The notes below the pieces were generated by a model that saw only the letters and a program-made list of their open reading frames with translations, did no database searches and had not been told where the DNA came from. From NCBI RefSeq assembly GCF_010548465.1, contig NZ_JAAGMD010000789.1, positions 1 through 36,893 on the forward strand: a stretch of DNA of 36,893 nucleotides, given 5' to 3'. Below, one piece after another: positions 8,419-16,626 of this stretch. The stretch's first letter is position 1, and every line of letters starts with the position of its first letter. Made by a program: the position numbers and the translations under genes. The DNA comes from Streptomyces sp. SID14436. GTDB taxonomy: Bacteria; Actinomycetota; Actinomycetes; Streptomycetales; Streptomycetaceae.

Positions 8419-9570
8419 CTACTTCCCCATGACGAGTCCGTCCTGTGCCGCGCCCCGGCTGAGGACGACGGTGCGGATCCGGTCACGGACCGCCTTCACC
8501 TCGGCGCCCCGGGCGAGGGCCCGGTTGAGGTTGACGACGCGCCCGGCGTCCACGTCGAACAGCTGCGGGACGAACTCGGCCCGGGTGACCTGCCAGCGCT
8601 CCCCGGGCCGGGCGGGCGGGGCGAAGGTGAACCGGCCCAGCGTGGACTGGTTCCCGCGCGGGTCCTTGATCCCGTCGTGGTTGACCATCTCGCCGGCGAT
8701 CTGGTCGCCCATGCCGTAGATCACCCAGGTGCCGTTGACCTTCTCGTACGCCTGCGGGACGTGGGCGTGGGTGCCGAGCAGGAGGTCGATGGCGGGGCGG
8801 TCGCCGGCGCGGGCGGCGGTGAGGGAGCGGGCCAGGGTGATCTGCTGCTCGTCGGGGGCCTCCTGCCATTCGGTGCCCCAGTGCACGGAGACGACGACCA
8901 CGTCGGCTCCCGCCGTGCGGGCGGCGCGCGCGTCGGCGAGGATGCGGGACTCGTCGATGAGGTCGACGGCCCAGGGCTGTCCGGGGGGCAGCGGGATGCC
9001 GTTGGTGTCGTAGGTGTAGGCGAGGTGGGCGACCCGGGCGGTGCCCGCGCGCAGCACGGTGACCGTGCGGGACTCCTGTTCGGTGCGGGCCGACCCGGCG
9101 TGCCGCACGCCCGCGCGGTCGAGGGCGTCCAGGGTGCGGCGGATGCCGTCGGCGCCGTCGTCGAGGGTGTGGTTGGAGGCGGTGGAGCAGCCGTCGTAGC
9201 CGGTGGCGGCCAGGCCGCGGGCGATCTCGGGCGGCGACTTGAAGGCGGGGTAGCCGCTGTAGTCGCCGTTCTCGCCGTAGACGGTCTCCATGTGACACAG
9301 CGCCAGGTCGGCGCCGGCGACGACGGAGCGGATCCCGGCGAGCATGGGGCGGAAGTCGTGGCCGGTGCCGCCGGCGTCGAAGCGGGCGCGGTCGATGACC
9401 GACGTGTGGGGCAGCACGTCCCCGGAGGCGACCAGGGTGAAGCTCCGGGCCGCCGGAGCGGGGGCGGGATGGCCGGATTCCGCCCCTCGGTGGTCCCGGG
9501 CCTGACAGGCCGCGCCGGTCGCGAGGACGACGGTCAGGGCCAGGGCCAGCCGTCGACTGCGTGTGAGCAT
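8419..9570 (-). CDS. CapA-family (metallophosphatase-fold) exported protein
   Basis: The 383-residue product has an N-terminal hydrophobic signal (about 7-21) ending near C22; the lipobox (TGAAC) is imperfect, so lipidation is possible but uncertain. The rest is a CapA/PgsA-type domain with ASGDVLPH (D51), HMET (E95), SNHTLDDG (N133, H134), VHWGTEW (H230, E234) and GTHAHVPQ (H268, H270), the metal-site pattern of this calcineurin-like fold. CapA homologues act in poly-gamma-glutamate capsule handling in Bacillus, but no capB/capC genes lie nearby, so the substrate is unknown. A GTG (9573) immediately precedes the ATG used here; GGGGTGA upstream could serve either. Confidence 0.88.
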   Translation of the reverse strand: MLTRSRRLALALTVVLATGAACQARDHRGAESGHPAPAPAARSFTLVASGDVLPHTSVIDRARFDAGGTGHDFRPMLAGIRSVVAGADLALCHMETVYGENGDYSGYPAFKSPPEIARGLAATGYDGCSTASNHTLDDGADGIRRTLDALDRAGVRHAGSARTEQESRTVTVLRAGTARVAHLAYTYDTNGIPLPPGQPWAVDLIDESRILADARAARTAGADVVVVSVHWGTEWQEAPDEQQITLARSLTAARAGDRPAIDLLLGTHAHVPQAYEKVNGTWVIYGMGDQIAGEMVNHDGIKDPRGNQSTLGRFTFAPPARPGERWQVTRAEFVPQLFDVDAGRVVNLNRALARGAEVKAVRDRIRTVVLSRGAAQDGLVMGK

Positions 9571-9605
9571 CACTTCACCCCGCTGTAGTCATATTTACGG
9601 ACAAT

Positions 9606-9619
9606 CAGATACAAATCTG
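9606..9619. promoter_or_regulatory. Inverted repeat in the CapA-gene promoter region
   Basis: CAGAT at 9606-9610 and ATCTG at 9615-9619 flank ACAA. The surrounding 9588-9625 is clearly AT-richer than the rest of the window and lies just upstream of the leftward CapA-like gene, so it probably holds its promoter and perhaps an operator. Confidence 0.4.
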
Positions 9620-9683
9620 GCAGCGGGCTCCTGTCGCTCCGACACGCTCAACAGGCCGTCCGGCGTGCCGGAACGGCCGCCTC

Positions 9684-9707
9684 AACCGTTCGTCGAACCG
9701 TTCGTCG
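9684..9707. repeat. Tandem 12-bp direct repeat upstream of the sigma factor gene
   Basis: AACCGTTCGTCG occurs twice back to back. It is intergenic, about 75 bases before the ECF sigma factor start, at a position where an activator or the sigma factor itself could bind. Confidence 0.6.
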
Positions 9708-9781
9708 ACGCGATCGACCGTCCGCCGCACGCCCCTGTGCGCGCCCTGTCTTCGAGCGGCGCCGTGGGTTGCCATACGGCC

Positions 9782-10327
9782 ATGACGGCCGGAATCACAC
9801 TCACGAACGGGACCACCGCCGAGCACGAGCTCGCCGCACTGCAGCGCGAGCACGGCCGGCCCCTCTTCGCGCTGCTGCTCCGGCTCTGCGACGGGGACCG
9901 GCAGCGCGCGGAGGATCTGGTCCAGGAGACGCTGGTGCGCGCCTGGCAGCACCCCGAGGCCCTGCGCGCGGACGACTTCGACTCGGTGCGGCCCTGGCTG
10001 CTCACCGTGGCCCGGCGGCTCGCCATCGACGCCCGGCGGGCCCGGCAGGCCCGGCCCGCCGAGGTCGGCGACGCCGTGCTGGAGAACGCCCGCGTCATCT
10101 CCGACCACGCCGAGCGGGCCGCCGCCGCCCTCGACGTCCGCGAGGCTGTGAAGACACTCACTCCGGAGCACCGTGAAGTCCTGGTGCTGGTGTACTTCCA
10201 GGGGGCGAGTGTGGCGGAAGCCGCGGCGGCCCTCGGCATCCCTGCCGGTACTGTGAAGTCCCGCGCGTTCTACGCGCTGCGCGCCTTGCGCCGGGTGCTT
10301 CCGGGATACGCCGCCGACCTGCGGTGA
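9782..10327 (+). CDS. ECF RNA polymerase sigma factor
   Basis: The 181-residue protein contains sigma region 2 (about 18-90, with AEDLVQETLVRAWQHP recognising the -10 element and RPWLLTVARRLAIDARR) and region 4 (about 120-175, with LTPEHREVLVLVYFQG and the helix-turn-helix VAEAAAALGIPAGTVKSR). It directs RNA polymerase to a set of promoters under a specific signal. A zinc-binding anti-sigma gene lies 830 bases downstream with one unknown gene between them, so the three probably form one regulatory unit. No ribosome site precedes the ATG. A tandem repeat sits in its promoter region. It resembles the second ECF factor at 22431 in size and in the GTVKSR--Y-LRALR tail. Confidence 0.92.
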   Translation: MTAGITLTNGTTAEHELAALQREHGRPLFALLLRLCDGDRQRAEDLVQETLVRAWQHPEALRADDFDSVRPWLLTVARRLAIDARRARQARPAEVGDAVLENARVISDHAERAAAALDVREAVKTLTPEHREVLVLVYFQGASVAEAAAALGIPAGTVKSRAFYALRALRRVLPGYAADLR

Positions 10328-10463
10328 AACCGGCGGCTGAGTCAAACCTCCGTAAAGCGCCTTGCCGATGACCCCTGTTGAGTAATCGGCTGTCCTCATC
10401 CGTGTTCCGGACCGGGGGCCCGGCTTCGGGCGACGCGCACGTGACGGAGGAAGGCTGGAAGGG

Positions 10464-10982
10464 ATGCTGCACAGAGGTCAAGAGAGCACGGAAGGCCCGG
10501 AGGACGGCCGACTCGTCGTCCCCATGGCCTGGTTGTACGCCGAGTACATCGCCGACGAACTGCTGCGCAGCGGCGACCTGATGCCGCCGACGTCCTTCGA
10601 GTTCCGGGCCGGCCGGGACGCGCTGGCGCTGACCGTCTTCCTGTCCGACACCGACCGCGAGCTGTCCGGCATCCGGGTGATCACGCAGTTGGAGACCTGG
10701 CTGTCGCTGACCGCCTACGACCAGCCGTGGCAGGAGTGGGTGGAGGAGCGCCTGGCCGACCTGTCGGCCGACGCCGCGGCCCGCCGGACGCGCCCCGACC
10801 CCGATCTGGAGCTGGCCCGGGCCGCCTGGCGCTGGCTGCAGGAGACGGAACTGCTGGCGCCCGACCTCAACGCGGTACCGGGCGGTGCGGCGGGGGCCGG
10901 TGAGGACGAGGGGCCGAAGGTGTGGACGCCGGCCTGGCAGCTGGGACTGCCGCTCGGGCACCTCGCCATCCACCTCTTCTAG
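10464..10982 (+). CDS. Unknown protein between sigma and anti-sigma genes
   Basis: This 172-residue soluble protein is acidic and rich in Trp, Leu and Glu. It has no signal peptide or membrane helix. Visible parts are a likely helical N-terminal region (VPMAWLYAEYIADELLRSGD, about 19-38), a beta-containing segment (SFEFRAGRDALALTVFLSD, 44-62), a second helical stretch ending EWVEERLADLSADAA and a short C-terminal tail LPLGHLAIHLF. I do not recognise the family. Its place between an ECF sigma gene and its likely anti-sigma gene suggests a role in the same signalling unit. GGAGGAAGG lies before the ATG; an internal ATG at 10524 (MAWLYAEY) is an alternative start. Confidence 0.75.
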   Translation: MLHRGQESTEGPEDGRLVVPMAWLYAEYIADELLRSGDLMPPTSFEFRAGRDALALTVFLSDTDRELSGIRVITQLETWLSLTAYDQPWQEWVEERLADLSADAAARRTRPDPDLELARAAWRWLQETELLAPDLNAVPGGAAGAGEDEGPKVWTPAWQLGLPLGHLAIHLF

Positions 10983-11044
10983 GCCGGACCCCGGACCTGT
11001 CTTCGACCCGGCGGAAAACCGACCAATCCGCGGGCCGGAGGGCT

Positions 11045-11068
11045 CCGAATCCTTTGGTCACGATTCGG
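11045..11068. promoter_or_regulatory. Inverted repeat before the anti-sigma gene
   Basis: CCGAATC at 11045-11051 and GATTCGG at 11062-11068 are perfect reverse complements separated by ten bases. It could be a weak terminator of the preceding gene or an operator for the anti-sigma gene, about 90 bases upstream of its ATG. Confidence 0.4.
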
Positions 11069-11156
11069 TGTGCTGCTTGAGTGATTCCGGTGCCCGGTGC
11101 GTACCGGTGGGAGCAAGGAGTAACCCCACCCGCACCCAACGGCACGAGGATTCGGC

Positions 11157-11810
11157 ATGAGGTCCCTGGAAAGGCATCGCGACGTCGGCGCCTATGCGCT
11201 CGGCGTGCTGGACGAGGCGGAGGCATTCCGCTTCGAGGACCACCTCATGGAGTGCCCCAGCTGCGCTGCCCAGGTGACCGAATTCGGCCCGGCGACGCGT
11301 CAGTTGATGTTGTACCGGCGCTCCACCCCGCGGCTGGTGCACCCCCTGGCCAAGCCGGGTCCGAGGATGCTGGACCGGCTGCTCGCGGAGGTGGCCACCC
11401 GCCACCGGGCGGGACGGCGCCGGCTGCTGCTGGCGCTCGCCGCCTCGGTGGTGTTCGCGGTGTCCGCCCCGGCCGTCGCGATCATGGCCGGCGGCGGCGG
11501 GGGCGGGTCCGGGAGCGTCGCCGCGACCGACACCCGGACCGGGGTCTGGGCCCAGGTCACCTCCGACGACGAGGCCTGGGGCAGCAGCATCGAGGTGCAG
11601 GTCAAGGACGGCGCGGGCCCCCGCACCTGCCATCTGGTCGTGGTGGGCCGCGACGGCTCTGAGGAGACCGTCACCAACTGGCGGGTGCCCGGCCGGGACG
11701 GCCGGGCGCACACCATGGTGGCCGGCTCCACCCTCCGCTCCGCGCAGATCGCCCGCTACGAGGTCCGCACCTCCGAGGGCGAGCACCTGGTCACCCTGCG
11801 GCCCCGCTGA
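11157..11810 (+). CDS. Zinc-binding membrane anti-sigma factor
   Basis: The 217-residue protein begins with an anti-sigma zinc-finger domain containing HLMECPSC (H29, C33, C36), the HxxxCxxC signature of ZAS proteins. A single membrane helix follows (about 88-110), then a Gly-rich joint and an extracytoplasmic beta-rich domain (about 120-217). It should hold the ECF sigma factor of 9782 at the membrane until a signal acts on the outer domain. GAGGA at 11145-11149 supports the ATG. The gene is convergent with the glycosylase gene, only 16 bases apart, with no clear terminator between them. Confidence 0.88.
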   Translation: MRSLERHRDVGAYALGVLDEAEAFRFEDHLMECPSCAAQVTEFGPATRQLMLYRRSTPRLVHPLAKPGPRMLDRLLAEVATRHRAGRRRLLLALAASVVFAVSAPAVAIMAGGGGGGSGSVAATDTRTGVWAQVTSDDEAWGSSIEVQVKDGAGPRTCHLVVVGRDGSEETVTNWRVPGRDGRAHTMVAGSTLRSAQIARYEVRTSEGEHLVTLRPR

Positions 11811-11826
11811 CACCGCGCCGCCGGGT

Positions 11827-12690
11827 TCACTTCAGCAGGCGGGAGAGCCTGCGGTCGGCGAGCGGCTTGCCGCCGGTCTGGCAGGTGGGGCAGTACTGCA
11901 GCGACGAGTCGCTGAAGGACACCTCGCGGATGGTGTCGCCGCACACCGGGCACGCCTCGCCGGTGCGGCCGTGGACCCGCAGACCGCTCTTCTTCTCCGC
12001 CTTCAGCCGGCCCGCCGCGATCCCCCGGGAGCGCTCCACCGCCTCGGTGAGGGTGGTGCGCAGCGCCTCGTACAGGCGGGCCGTCTCCGCCGCCGTGAGG
12101 GAGCCGGTCGGCTTGAACGGGGACATGCGGGCCGCGTGCAGGATCTCGTCGCTGTAGGCGTTGCCGACGCCCGCGATCAGGCTCTGGTCGCGCAGCGCTC
12201 CCTTCAGCTGCCGCCGCTCCCCCGAGAGCAGCCCGGCCAGGCGCTCCTCGTCGAAGTCGTCGGCGAGCGGGTCGGGGCCCAGGCGCGCGACGCCCGGCAC
12301 GTCCGCCGGATCGGCCACCACGTACACCGCGAGCCGCTTCTGGGTCCCGGCCTCGGTGAGGTCGAAGCCCGCACCGGTCTCCAGGGCCACGCGCAGCGCC
12401 AGCGGCCCCTTCCCGGGCCGGGGCGGGCCGCTGGGCAGGGGGTCGCGCCAGTGCAGCCAGCCCGCGCGCGCCAGGTGGGTGACGAGGTGCGGGCCGCCGT
12501 CCGTCTCCAGGCCCAGGAACTTGCCGTACCGGTGCACGGCGGTGACCTCCCGGCCCTCGACGGCCGACAGGGGCGGGTCGTAGGTCTTCAGGACGCTGAC
12601 CGCCACGGGCAGCACCCGCACGATCTCGTGGCCGACGAGGTGCTCGGTGAGGAAGTCCTTGAGCGCCTCGACCTCGGGGAGTTCCGGCAT
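11827..12690 (-). CDS. Fpg/Nei-family DNA glycosylase
   Basis: The 287-residue protein starts MPELPEVE, giving after Met removal the N-terminal proline nucleophile and the catalytic glutamate of this family. K57 (RYGKFL) matches the conserved lysine, DQSLIAGVGNAYSDEIL (168-184) is the helix-two-turn-helix, and C247, C250, C267, C270 form the zinc finger. It excises oxidised bases and nicks the strand at the abasic site. The turn of the finger, normally carrying an arginine that enters DNA, reads SFSDSSLQYC, with no arginine, and the tail after the last Cys is long (TGGKPLADRRLSRLLK). Substrate preference may therefore differ. The ATG lies six bases after CACTCT on the reverse strand, compatible with a leaderless transcript. 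Confidence 0.92.
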   Translation of the reverse strand: MPELPEVEALKDFLTEHLVGHEIVRVLPVAVSVLKTYDPPLSAVEGREVTAVHRYGKFLGLETDGGPHLVTHLARAGWLHWRDPLPSGPPRPGKGPLALRVALETGAGFDLTEAGTQKRLAVYVVADPADVPGVARLGPDPLADDFDEERLAGLLSGERRQLKGALRDQSLIAGVGNAYSDEILHAARMSPFKPTGSLTAAETARLYEALRTTLTEAVERSRGIAAGRLKAEKKSGLRVHGRTGEACPVCGDTIREVSFSDSSLQYCPTCQTGGKPLADRRLSRLLK

Positions 12691-12723
12691 ACGTCCAGAG
12701 TGCCCCATCCGGGGCCGGTGCGG

Positions 12724-14838
12724 TCAGTCCGGATCCGCCCGCCCGGGCACCACGAACTCGCCCCACACGCATTTGCCGCCGCCCCGCGCCTCCACGCCCC
12801 ACAGGTCGGTGAGCATGTCCACCAGCAGCAGGCCCCGCCCCGAGACGCCCGCCTCCCCGGCGTCGCGGCGGCGCGGGAGGGCGCTGGAGGAGTCCTCGAC
12901 CTCCACCCGCAGCCGCCGCTCGGCGCCGGTGAGCAGGCGGAGGGTGACGACCGCCGCGCCCTCGGTGTGCATCAGGGCGTTGGTGATCAGCTCGTCGGCG
13001 GCCAGTTCGATCTCGTCGGCGCGGTCGCGTGCTCCCCAGGCGCCGACCGCGGCGCGGATCATGCGCCGGGCCTCGGAGAGCGCCTCGGGGTCCCCGGGGG
13101 CCACGTGCTGCTGGAGGCGGCCGCCGGAGCGCGGGCTGTCCAGGGGGCGGCGGCGCAGCACGAGCAGGGCCACGTCGTCGTCGCCGCGGCGCTCGTCGGC
13201 GACCTCGATGAGCCGGTCGGCGAGGTCACGGACGTCGTCCGGGCCGGTGCTGACGAGCGCGGACAGGGTCTCCATGCCCTCGTCGAGGTCGGTGCCGGGC
13301 TGCTCGACCAGCCCGTCGGTGCACAGCAGCAGCGTGTCGCCGGGGTCGAGCTCCATGGTGCCCACCGGATACTCCAGCCGGCCGAACTCGGCGGACAGCC
13401 CCAGCGGCAGCCCGCCCGGCAGGGCCACCCTGCGGCAGGTGCCGTCGGTGCGCCGCACCAGGGGGTCGAGGTGGCCGGCCCGGACCACCTGGAGCACCCC
13501 GGTGGACAGGTCCGCCTCGGCGTAGAGGCAGGTCGCGGAGCGGTCGGTGTCGAGTTCGTGCAGGAACACGGAGGCGCGGGCCATCACGGTGGCCGGCGGG
13601 TGGCCCTCGGCGGCGTAGGCGCGCAGCACGATCCGCAGCTGGCCCATGACGGCGGCGGCGTGCGTGTCGTGGCCCTGCACGTCACCGATGACGGCGCCCA
13701 CCTTGCCGGCGCCCGAGGTCGTCCCCCCGGGCAGCGGGATCAGGTCGTACCAGTCGCCGCCGATGTCCCGGCCTAGCGACCCGCCGAGGGTGGCGCCGCG
13801 GTAGCGGACGGCGACGTCGGCGCCGGCGACGCTGGGGATGGTGCGGGGCAGCATGGCCTGCTGGAGCCCCTGGGCGAGGTCCATCTCCTGCTCGTAGAAC
13901 ATGGCCCGCTGCAGGCTCTGGGCGATGCTGCTGCCGAGGGCGACGAGGATGTTGCGTTCCTCGGGCGAGAAGCCGTGCCGGTCGCTGTAGAGCAGGCCCA
14001 TCGCGCCGATCGGCCGGGCCTGCACGATGAGCGGCAGATAGGCCGCCGATGTCACGTTCAGCGCGCCGAGGTGCGGCCACAGCAGCGGGTAGCGTTCGGC
14101 GAACTCCTCCGGGGACTCGATGAAGCACGGGCCTAGGGTCCGTACCGCCTCGCTCATCGGGTACGCCTCCTCGATCCCGGTGACCCGGGTGCCCGGCACG
14201 AAACTGCCGGCGGGTCCCTCGGCGATCAGCCGGATGCGGCCCGCCTCGACCAGGCCCATGACGAGGCTGGTCGCGCCCAGGTGGATGAGGCCGTGGGTGT
14301 CCTTGAGGACGTCGATGACGTCCTGCACGGTGCGGGCGTGGGCGAGGGCGGCGGTGGTGAGCTGGACGACGTTGGTCTGCTCGCGGCGGGCGTCCTCCTG
14401 GGCGGCCTGCTCGCGCCGGGCGGTGCTGTCCCTGAGTTCCTCGGTGGCGTCCCGGACGATGCCGATGATGCGGCGGGGCCGGCCGGTCTCGTCGCGGCGG
14501 ATGTAGCCCTGGGTGTGCGTCCAGCGCAGGCTGCCGTCGCGGCGGCGGAGACGGAAGTAGGCGCCGTAGTTCTCGCTGCCGTCCTTGAGCGCCTGGGAGA
14601 CGGCCGCGTCCAGCCGCTGGGCCTCGGCGGGCGGCACCCGGTCCGACAGCGTGCCGGGACGGTCGTCGTACTCCTCGGGCCGCATGTCGAAGATCTCGCG
14701 GGCCTGGGCGTCCATCTGCATCACGCCGGTGTCCAGGTCCCAGTCGAAGCTGCCCATGCGGTTGAGCGCCAGAATGGGGTCCGGGTGGTCCGGCCAGTCG
14801 TCCGGGAGTGACAGCACGCCCGCTCCCCGATCAGCCAT
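12724..14838 (-). CDS. PAS-GAF-PP2C (SpoIIE) phosphatase with anti-sigma-type ATPase domain
   Basis: The 704-residue cytoplasmic protein has a PAS domain (about 22-135), a GAF domain (about 160-312), a PP2C/SpoIIE phosphatase domain (about 325-563, with GGDWYD at 360-365, GDVQGHD at 385-391, CTDGL at 507-511 and GDDDVALLV near 552) and a histidine-kinase-like ATPase domain (about 575-700, with ELAADELITNALMH and GVSGRGL). Such proteins can both phosphorylate and dephosphorylate anti-anti-sigma partners in response to sensed signals; no partner gene lies nearby. The ATG at 14838 follows AAGGTGG; an upstream ATG at 14922 would add a low-complexity tail and is less likely. The stop is 33 bases from the glycosylase start on the same strand. 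Confidence 0.92.
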   Translation of the reverse strand: MADRGAGVLSLPDDWPDHPDPILALNRMGSFDWDLDTGVMQMDAQAREIFDMRPEEYDDRPGTLSDRVPPAEAQRLDAAVSQALKDGSENYGAYFRLRRRDGSLRWTHTQGYIRRDETGRPRRIIGIVRDATEELRDSTARREQAAQEDARREQTNVVQLTTAALAHARTVQDVIDVLKDTHGLIHLGATSLVMGLVEAGRIRLIAEGPAGSFVPGTRVTGIEEAYPMSEAVRTLGPCFIESPEEFAERYPLLWPHLGALNVTSAAYLPLIVQARPIGAMGLLYSDRHGFSPEERNILVALGSSIAQSLQRAMFYEQEMDLAQGLQQAMLPRTIPSVAGADVAVRYRGATLGGSLGRDIGGDWYDLIPLPGGTTSGAGKVGAVIGDVQGHDTHAAAVMGQLRIVLRAYAAEGHPPATVMARASVFLHELDTDRSATCLYAEADLSTGVLQVVRAGHLDPLVRRTDGTCRRVALPGGLPLGLSAEFGRLEYPVGTMELDPGDTLLLCTDGLVEQPGTDLDEGMETLSALVSTGPDDVRDLADRLIEVADERRGDDDVALLVLRRRPLDSPRSGGRLQQHVAPGDPEALSEARRMIRAAVGAWGARDRADEIELAADELITNALMHTEGAAVVTLRLLTGAERRLRVEVEDSSSALPRRRDAGEAGVSGRGLLLVDMLTDLWGVEARGGGKCVWGEFVVPGRADPD

Positions 14839-15086
14839 GGGGCCACCTTGCCAGGATTCATCCGAATCTTCGACCGCTGCGCGGGGTACGAGGGGGGCGC
14901 GCCGCGGGCGGCCCGCGGCCACCGTGTCCGGGCCCGCCGGTGACGACGGGCGGCGGCGCGCGTCCCGCCCGCTTTCACCCGCGCGGGTGACCCGTTCCGC
15001 GTGGTGGCCGCCGCGGGTGCCGGGGCGTGGCGTACGACGGAGCGCGTCCGTGGCGCGCAGCGGGACGTCGGAGGGAGGGCGCGGCC

Positions 15087-16496
15087 GTGGAGTGGTTCAC
15101 CGCGACCGAGTACTGGCTGAGCCGGGAGCTCTTCCAGCGGGCGCTGGCCGCGCTGTACGGGGTCGCCTTCCTGACCGCGGCGCTGCAGTTCCGTGCGCTG
15201 ACGGGCGAGCGCGGGATGCTGCCGGTGCCCCGGTTCGTGGCGCGGGTGCCGTTCCGCCGGTCGCCGAGCCTGTTCCACCTGTACTACTCGGACCGCTTCT
15301 TCGCCGCTGTGGCGTGGGCCGGGTGCGCGGTGTCGGCGGCGCTGCTGGCCGGACTGGGCTCAGTGGTGCCGCTGTGGGCCGCGATGCTGCTGTGGCTGGT
15401 GCCGTGGCTGCTGTACCTGTCGATCGTCAACGTGGGGCAGACCTGGTACGCGTTCGGCTGGGAGTCGCTGCTGCTGGAGGTCGGGTTCCTCGCCGTCCTC
15501 CTCGGCAACGACGAGGTGGCGCCGCCGGTCGTGGTGCTGTTCCTGCTGCGGTGGGTGCTCTTCCGGGTGGAGTTCGGCGCGGGGCTGATCAAGATGCGGG
15601 GCGACGCCTGCTGGCGGAACCTGACCTGCCTCTACCACCATCACGAGACGCAGCCGATGCCCGGCCCGCTGAGCCGGTTCTTCCACCACCTGCCCCGGCC
15701 GCTGCACCGGGTGGAGGCGGCCGCCAACCACGTCACCCAACTGGTGGTGCCGTTTCTGGTGTTCGCTCCGCAGCCGGTCGCCTCGGCCGCCGCCGCGCTG
15801 ATGATCCTCACCCAGCTGTGGCTGGTGCTGTCGGGCAACTTCGCGTGGCTGAACTGGATCACCGTCGTGCTGGCCCTCTCCGCCCTGCGGCTGCCGTCCG
15901 ACGCGCCGCGGGTGCCGGATCCCCCGCTGTGGTACGTGGTGGTCGTCCTCGCGGTGTCGGCGCTGCTGCTCCTGCTCGGCTTCCGCCCGGTCCGCAACAT
16001 GGTCTCCCGCCGCCAGGTGATGAACCGCTCCTTCGACCCGCTGCACCTGGTCAACACCTACGGCGCCTTCGGCAGCGTCAGCCGGGTGCGCTACGAGGTG
16101 GTCATCGAGGGCACCTCGGCGGCGACGCCCGGGGCGGACGCGGACTGGCGGGCGTACGAGTTCCGCGGCAAGCCGGGCGACCCGCGGCGCCGGCCGCGCC
16201 AGTTCGCCCCGTACCACCTGCGGCTCGACTGGCTGATGTGGTTCGCCGCGCTGTCGCCGGCCTACGCGGAGCCGTGGTTCGGCCGGCTGGTGGAGCGGCT
16301 GCTCGCGGTCGACCGGGACACGCTGCGGCTGCTGCGCGCTTCCCCGTTCCCGCCGGACGCGCCGCCCCGGTACGTCCGCGCCCGGCTGTTCCGCTACCGC
16401 TTCAGCACGCGGCGGGAGCTGCGGGAGACGGGTGCCTGGTGGCAGCGGACGTACGTCCGGGACTTCCTGCCGCCCACCCGGCTGGCGGACGGCTAG
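15087..16496 (+). CDS. Lipase maturation factor family membrane protein
   Basis: The 469-residue protein has several membrane helices spread over residues 15-330 and a soluble C-terminal part. WYAFGWESLLLEVGF, RVEFGAGLIKMRGD, CWRNLTCLYHHHETQPMPGP and the later YEFRGKPGDPRRRPRQFAPYHLRLDW are characteristic of the LMF1-like family. The vertebrate member assists folding of lipases in the endoplasmic reticulum; the bacterial role is unproven. The GTG start is chosen because GGAGGGAGGG at 15070-15079 is well placed. It is convergent with the M20 gene, 130 bases apart, and no associated lipase gene is in the window. Confidence 0.92.
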   Translation: MEWFTATEYWLSRELFQRALAALYGVAFLTAALQFRALTGERGMLPVPRFVARVPFRRSPSLFHLYYSDRFFAAVAWAGCAVSAALLAGLGSVVPLWAAMLLWLVPWLLYLSIVNVGQTWYAFGWESLLLEVGFLAVLLGNDEVAPPVVVLFLLRWVLFRVEFGAGLIKMRGDACWRNLTCLYHHHETQPMPGPLSRFFHHLPRPLHRVEAAANHVTQLVVPFLVFAPQPVASAAAALMILTQLWLVLSGNFAWLNWITVVLALSALRLPSDAPRVPDPPLWYVVVVLAVSALLLLLGFRPVRNMVSRRQVMNRSFDPLHLVNTYGAFGSVSRVRYEVVIEGTSAATPGADADWRAYEFRGKPGDPRRRPRQFAPYHLRLDWLMWFAALSPAYAEPWFGRLVERLLAVDRDTLRLLRASPFPPDAPPRYVRARLFRYRFSTRRELRETGAWWQRTYVRDFLPPTRLADG

Positions 16497-16626
16497 GCGG
16501 TTTTCGTTCGGGTCACCGGGCGGAGCGGAGAAGGACGACTTCGCAGCCGACGACGCCGCACCCGCCCGCGCACCGGGCCGCCGGCAGCCGGCAGGGCGGT
16601 CCGCCCGGCGCGTGTGCCGGGGGACC

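Noticed and set aside
8419-9570. Calling the CapA-like protein a capsule synthesis enzyme
   Set aside because: No other poly-gamma-glutamate genes lie nearby, and the family has broader membership.
16497-16626. A terminator between the convergent lipase maturation factor and M20 genes
   Set aside because: Only short, imperfect GC stems are present; none is convincing.
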